Assembly: GCA_025560025.1 (NCBI GenBank)
Contig: CP048486.1
Coordinates: 806,001 to 870,000, forward strand
DNA length: 64,000 nt
Direction of reading: 5' to 3'
Source: Agrobacterium tumefaciens
GTDB lineage: Bacteria > Pseudomonadota > Alphaproteobacteria > Rhizobiales > Rhizobiaceae
Under the pieces are notes generated by a model. That model made no database searches. It saw nothing but the letters and a program-made list of their open reading frames with translations, and was not told where the DNA came from. A program made the translations under genes and the position numbers. Shown piece by piece: positions 60,475 to 64,000 of this stretch. Within the stretch, counting starts at the first letter, position 1. Every line of letters starts with the position of its first letter.

Positions 60475-61653
60475 TCAGGCGGCAGCCTTGGAAAGTGCTG
60501 CCTTCTGCGTCTGGTAGGCCCAGGCCAGCCAGGGCATGACGGCTTCCATATCCGCCGTCTCGATGGTGGCGCCGGCCCAGATACGCAGACCGGACGGGGC
60601 GTCACGGTAAGCGCCGATATCGAGGGCGACATTTTCCTTTTCGAGCAGGGCGACAACGCCCTTGGCGAAATCAGCCTGCGCGGCCGCATCCAGCGCCTGC
60701 ACCTCGGGATCAACGATCTTCAGGCAGACGGAGGTGTTGGAGCGGGTTTCCGGCTTGACGGCCAGATTGGCGATCCAATTATTCTTTTCGATGAAGTCGT
60801 AAATCACCTTGGCATTGGCATCGGCACGGCCGATCAGTGCCTTGAGGCCACCGAGGTTCTTCGCCCACAGCAGCGCGTCGATGTAATCCTCAACGCAGAG
60901 CATGGACGGCGTATTGATGGTTTCGCCGGTGAAGATGCCTTCGATCAGCTTGCCGCCGGAGACCATGCGGAAGATTTTCGGCAGCGGCCATGCCGGCGCG
61001 TAGCTCAGCAGACGCTCGACAGCACGGGGCGAAAGGATGATGACACCATGGCCGCCTTCGCCGCCCAGAACCTTCTGCCAGGAGAAGGTAACGACGTCGA
61101 GTTTGGTAAAGTCCATGTCCTGTGCGAAGGCCGCCGAAGTGGCGTCGCAGATGGTCAGGCCCTTGCGGTCGGCCGGGATGAAATCGGCATTGGGGACGCG
61201 AACGCCCGAAGTGGTGCCGTTCCAGGTGAAAACCACGTCGCGGTCGAAATCGACTTCGGCAAGGTTCGGCAGGAGGCCGTAATCAGCCTCGAACTTGCGC
61301 ACGTCCTTCAGCTTCAGCTGCTTGACGACGTCGGTTACCCAGCCAGCGCCGAAGCTTTCCCAGGCGAGCATGTCAACGCCGCGTTCGCCGAGCAGCGACC
61401 AGAGCGCCATTTCAACGGCGCCGGTATCAGATGCCGGAACGATACCGATGCGATAATCGGCAGGAACAGCAAGAATTTCACGGGTGAGATCGATGGCCTG
61501 CTTCAGCTTGGCTTTGCCAACCTTGGCGCGATGCGAGCGACCGAGCGGCGCATCGGAGAGAGCATCTAGCGACCAACCGGGGCGCTTCGAGCAGGGACCA
61601 GAAGAGAAATGCGTATTGCCCGGACGAACGCCCGGCTTCACTATATCTGTCAT
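60475..61653 (-). CDS. serC: Phosphoserine aminotransferase
   Basis: 392 aa. PLP site [14 protein letters not shown] (Lys) and [15 protein letters not shown] near the start (alphaproteobacterial SerC type). Converts 3-phosphohydroxypyruvate to phosphoserine. It starts at ATG 61653 behind a hairpin leader. Confidence 0.96.
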   Translation of the reverse strand: MTDIVKPGVRPGNTHFSSGPCSKRPGWSLDALSDAPLGRSHRAKVGKAKLKQAIDLTREILAVPADYRIGIVPASDTGAVEMALWSLLGERGVDMLAWESFGAGWVTDVVKQLKLKDVRKFEADYGLLPNLAEVDFDRDVVFTWNGTTSGVRVPNADFIPADRKGLTICDATSAAFAQDMDFTKLDVVTFSWQKVLGGEGGHGVIILSPRAVERLLSYAPAWPLPKIFRMVSGGKLIEGIFTGETINTPSMLCVEDYIDALLWAKNLGGLKALIGRADANAKVIYDFIEKNNWIANLAVKPETRSNTSVCLKIVDPEVQALDAAAQADFAKGVVALLEKENVALDIGAYRDAPSGLRIWAGATIETADMEAVMPWLAWAYQTQKAALSKAAA

Positions 61654-61700
61654 TTGACTACCCTTTCAGATAGGCGCCTCTCGTTAGGGAGAGGTGTCCT
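61654..61700 (-). ncRNA. serC leader RNA (serC motif)
   Basis: Just before serC, the mRNA folds as a hairpin CCTCTC/GAGAGG (61694-61689 with 61682-61677, 6-nt loop), extended by weak pairs, and has a GAAAGGG ribosome site. Alphaproteobacterial serC genes are known to carry a structured 5' motif of this kind close to the start codon. Exact match to the Rfam model is not testable here. Confidence 0.6.
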
Positions 61701-61805
61701 GACGCCGTTGCTATTCCTGTCGCCGGTTTCAGTCAAGCGGAATATGTCGCTACGCAGAAGAATCTTGGTCCATATGCGTCATGGGCGATGCCGCTAAAAC
61801 AAAAA

Positions 61806-61834
61806 CCGCCCGCACCCGGAGAGGATGCGGACGG
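61806..61834 (-). terminator. Terminator of outer-membrane protein gene
   Basis: 11-bp stem CCGTCCGCATC/GGTGCGGGCGG with two wobble pairs, then TTTTTGTTTTA on the minus strand. 28 bp past the gene stop. Confidence 0.87.
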
Positions 61835-61861
61835 CTCGAAGCTATCAGTCTGGCGTGACGT

Positions 61862-62707
61862 TTATTTATAAACGGCAGGCTGCAGCGGAATATCCGCGGG
61901 CGGCATGTATTGTGCCGTGTCGCAACCGTTGAAGACATAACGGCCGCCGACGCGCACTTCGTGCGAATAAAGACCCTTGTCACGGCCCGGACCACCATTG
62001 TTCTCGTAACCGAACATGTCGCCCTTGTTGATGTGGCGGAAACGATAGCCAATATCGGCCTTCAGGTTACAGGTGACGTCGATGGAGGCACCGGCCATCA
62101 GCGCATAAGCAAAGCGCCACTTGCCCTTGCCGCCATGTTCGGTGGTCGGGTCGCAGCCGAGGCCGTTGGTGCTGCACGAGGAGTTGCGCAGCTTGTCCCA
62201 CTTGACATAGGAGCCACCGATACCACCACCGACATAAGGCGTGATGCGGCCATAAGTGCCAAGATCGACATAGGCATTGGCCATCAGTGTATAGGCCCGG
62301 AGCGAGCTCAGATCAGTCGAGACGCAGGGACCGGGAACGGAGCCGCAGCCACCGATCGTGGAGCCGCGGAAATCCGACTTGCCCATATAGTCGAAGGTCA
62401 CGTCGCTGCGGAAATAGTTGTTGAACTGATAACCGACACCCGCGCCAATGATATAGCTGTCCTTGATTTTGGCGGTATCAAAATCCTGCAGATAACCGCC
62501 CGGCCCACCCTGGTAATAATGGGCGCCGCGCAGCTTGTTGAAGGAATAACCAACATCGCCGCGCAGATACCAGCCGCTGGACTGCGTGATCTGAACTTCG
62601 GGGGCCTCAACATAGGCCGGCGCAGGTTCGGCTTGATAAAGATCGGCAGCGAAGGCGCTCGTGCCGGTCATCAGAACGGCCAGAATGCCGGCCAAAGCAT
62701 TTTTCAT
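61862..62707 (-). CDS. Outer-membrane beta-barrel protein (Omp31/porin-like)
   Basis: 281 aa from ATG 62707. Signal peptide MKNALAGILAVLMTGTSAFA then AADLYQAEPAPAYVEAPEVQ, followed by barrel strands (GWYLRGDVGYSFNK, DFMGKSDF-type, YALMAGASIDVTCNLKADIGYRFRHI). Ends with an aromatic-type last strand region. Two Cys pairs occur in loops (CGSVPGPCVS, SSCSTNGLGC). Confidence 0.85.
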   Translation of the reverse strand: MKNALAGILAVLMTGTSAFAADLYQAEPAPAYVEAPEVQITQSSGWYLRGDVGYSFNKLRGAHYYQGGPGGYLQDFDTAKIKDSYIIGAGVGYQFNNYFRSDVTFDYMGKSDFRGSTIGGCGSVPGPCVSTDLSSLRAYTLMANAYVDLGTYGRITPYVGGGIGGSYVKWDKLRNSSCSTNGLGCDPTTEHGGKGKWRFAYALMAGASIDVTCNLKADIGYRFRHINKGDMFGYENNGGPGRDKGLYSHEVRVGGRYVFNGCDTAQYMPPADIPLQPAVYK

Positions 62708-62845
62708 GACTTCCACTCCAGAAGAGGCACCTGCGTTGCGACAGCAGATGCCAGTGAACTGTTCAGTCACGGAGATTGGCGTAAAATGGTTAAGTCCCGA
62801 TTAACCACGATCATTCACTATATTTATTAGCGAATACTCAAAGAA

Positions 62846-62870
62846 AAAGCCGGCTGGACGGCCGGCTTTT
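62846..62870. terminator. Bidirectional terminator between glmM and omp gene
   Basis: AAAAAGCCGGC (ending 62854), 6-nt loop, GCCGGCTTTT (62861-62870). Symmetric A/T flanks allow termination in both directions; it serves glmM (minus). Confidence 0.85.
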
Positions 62871-62892
62871 CTATTATTGCTATCGGCCCAAC

Positions 62893-64000
62893 TTAGGCGG
62901 CGGAACGAGCGCTTGAGATAACGCCGACGAGATCATTGACGATCTGCTCCACCTGCGCGCTGTCGTCGCCCTCGGCCATGACGCGGATCAATGGTTCCGT
63001 GCCGGAAGGGCGAATGACGAGACGGCCATTATTGGCCAGTGCGCTTTCCGCATCCGCAATCGCCTGCTGCACGATAGGATTTTCAAGCGGCTTGCCGCCC
63101 GAAATACGCACATTCTTCAAAAGCTGCGGCACAGGCTCAAACTTGCGGCAAACCTCGCTGACGGTGCGGCCGGAGCGTTTGACCTTGGCAAGAACCTGCA
63201 GTGCCGCAACGAGGCCATCGCCGGTCGTGCCGTAATCCGACAGCACGATATGGCCGGACTGCTCGCCGCCGACGTTGAAATTATGGTTGCGCATGTGCTC
63301 AACAACATAACGGTCGCCTACCTTCGTACGGGCAAGGGTGAGGCCCTTGTCACCAAGGAAACGTTCGAGACCGAGGTTTGACATGACGGTGGCGACGATG
63401 CCACCGCCGCGCAGCGTCTTGTCGTCAGCCCAGCTATCGGCAATCACGGCCATCAGTTGGTCGCCATCAACGATCTCGCCGCGTTCGTCGACGATGATGA
63501 CGCGGTCCGCATCACCATCGAGCGCGATGCCAATATCGGCCCGCACCTCATGCACCTTCTTCTGCAGGGCTTCCGGATGGGTGGAGCCGCATTCGAGGTT
63601 GATATTGATACCATTCGGTTCGTTGCCGATGGTGACGACCTCTGCGCCGAGTTCCCAGAGTGCCGCCGGGGCCACCTTGTAAGCGGCGCCATTGGCGCAG
63701 TCGATGGCAATCCTCAGTCCGCTCAGCGTCACATCACGCGGCAGGGTGCGTTTGACGAATTCGATATAACGGTAGATATCGCCATCCACGCGCTTTGCGC
63801 GACCGATCTCGCTCGGCTTGGCAAGCTGCGCGTAAATATCCTTGTCGAGAAGATCTTCGATCTCCAGTTCCAGCTCATCGGAAAGCTTATATCCATCCGG
63901 TCCGAACAGCTTGATGCCATTGTCGGAAAAGGGATTGTGCGACGCCGAGATCATCACGCCGATATCGGCACGCAGCGAGCGGGTGAGCATCGCCACAGCC
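62893..64000 (-). CDS. glmM: Phosphoglucosamine mutase (5' end outside window)
   Basis: About 369 codons visible of ~450; the N-terminal ~80 residues lie past the right edge. Active-site Ser loop [17 protein letters not shown] and metal loop [16 protein letters not shown], sugar loop DGLVAAL..., and [12 protein letters not shown] phosphate loop. Converts GlcN-6-P to GlcN-1-P for cell wall synthesis. Confidence 0.96.
   Translation of the reverse strand, partial: AVAMLTRSLRADIGVMISASHNPFSDNGIKLFGPDGYKLSDELELEIEDLLDKDIYAQLAKPSEIGRAKRVDGDIYRYIEFVKRTLPRDVTLSGLRIAIDCANGAAYKVAPAALWELGAEVVTIGNEPNGININLECGSTHPEALQKKVHEVRADIGIALDGDADRVIIVDERGEIVDGDQLMAVIADSWADDKTLRGGGIVATVMSNLGLERFLGDKGLTLARTKVGDRYVVEHMRNHNFNVGGEQSGHIVLSDYGTTGDGLVAALQVLAKVKRSGRTVSEVCRKFEPVPQLLKNVRISGGKPLENPIVQQAIADAESALANNGRLVIRPSGTEPLIRVMAEGDDSAQVEQIVNDLVGVISSARSAA

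Noticed and set aside
58721..62830. Long plus-strand frames opposite serA, serC and the outer-membrane protein
   Set aside because: Sense-strand genes are unambiguous; the frames reflect high GC codon bias.

Overview
The window reads as a lambdoid-style temperate prophage (about 1-41.6 kb) integrated in the chromosome of an alphaproteobacterium of the Rhizobium/Agrobacterium type, followed by host chromosome (41.8-64 kb). The host assignment is an inference from the flanking gene set (OpgC-type glucan succinyltransferase, alpha-2-macroglobulin next to PBP1C, a serC leader just upstream of serC-serA, Omp31-like porin, Tim44-domain protein) and from the high GC.

Prophage layout. Late genes run leftward: terminase (21.0-18.4 kb), a lambda-type head module (portal, gpW-like, S49 protease, scaffold-like, decoration D, capsid E, connectors), then a Mu-type contractile tail (sheath L, tube, gp41-like chaperone with a T7 -1 frameshift site, tape measure, DNA-circulation/gp43, gp44-gp48, fibre and fibre assembly). 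A leftward early operon (30.0-21.5 kb) starts at a Cro-like gene and carries ParB-like proteins, a ParB/MT-A70 adenine methyltransferase fusion, a PAPS-reductase-family enzyme, a cytosine-methyltransferase-like protein, a replication protein with an internal iteron cluster, and a NusG paralogue placed immediately before the late genes. The S24-family repressor gene lies at 30.1 kb and is followed by a small secreted Cys-rich protein. A rightward early operon (31.3-41.6 kb) starts from a promoter whose -35/-10 spacer is filled by the same operator found at cI/cro.

The highlight is a complete diversity-generating retroelement (DGR) at 32.2-35.9 kb in that rightward operon: two paralogous C-type-lectin/FGE-like target proteins, each ending in its own variable repeat and a GAAA hairpin; an Avd-like accessory protein; one template repeat; and a DGR-type reverse transcriptase (IGNLLSQ, YMDD). 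Between template and both variable repeats, every difference across the roughly 94-bp core falls on a template adenine (14 sites in VR1, 15 in VR2), which is the hallmark of adenine-specific mutagenic homing. The DGR is not next to the tail fibre genes and is followed by a phage-encoded DNA polymerase beta clamp, an HD-family hydrolase, small unknown genes, an HNH endonuclease and the integrase.

Host flank: TauE/SafE permease, PBP1C, alpha-2-macroglobulin, UPF0434 and Lon-substrate-binding proteins, thioredoxin CnoX-like, ProX deacylase, tRNA-Gly(GCC), a small exported protein, tRNA(CAT), mnmA, opgC, a Tim44-domain protein, serA, serC with leader, an outer-membrane beta-barrel protein, and a glmM gene cut by the right edge. 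No lysis cassette, left attachment site, IS element or CRISPR array is visible, so the prophage probably continues past the left edge.
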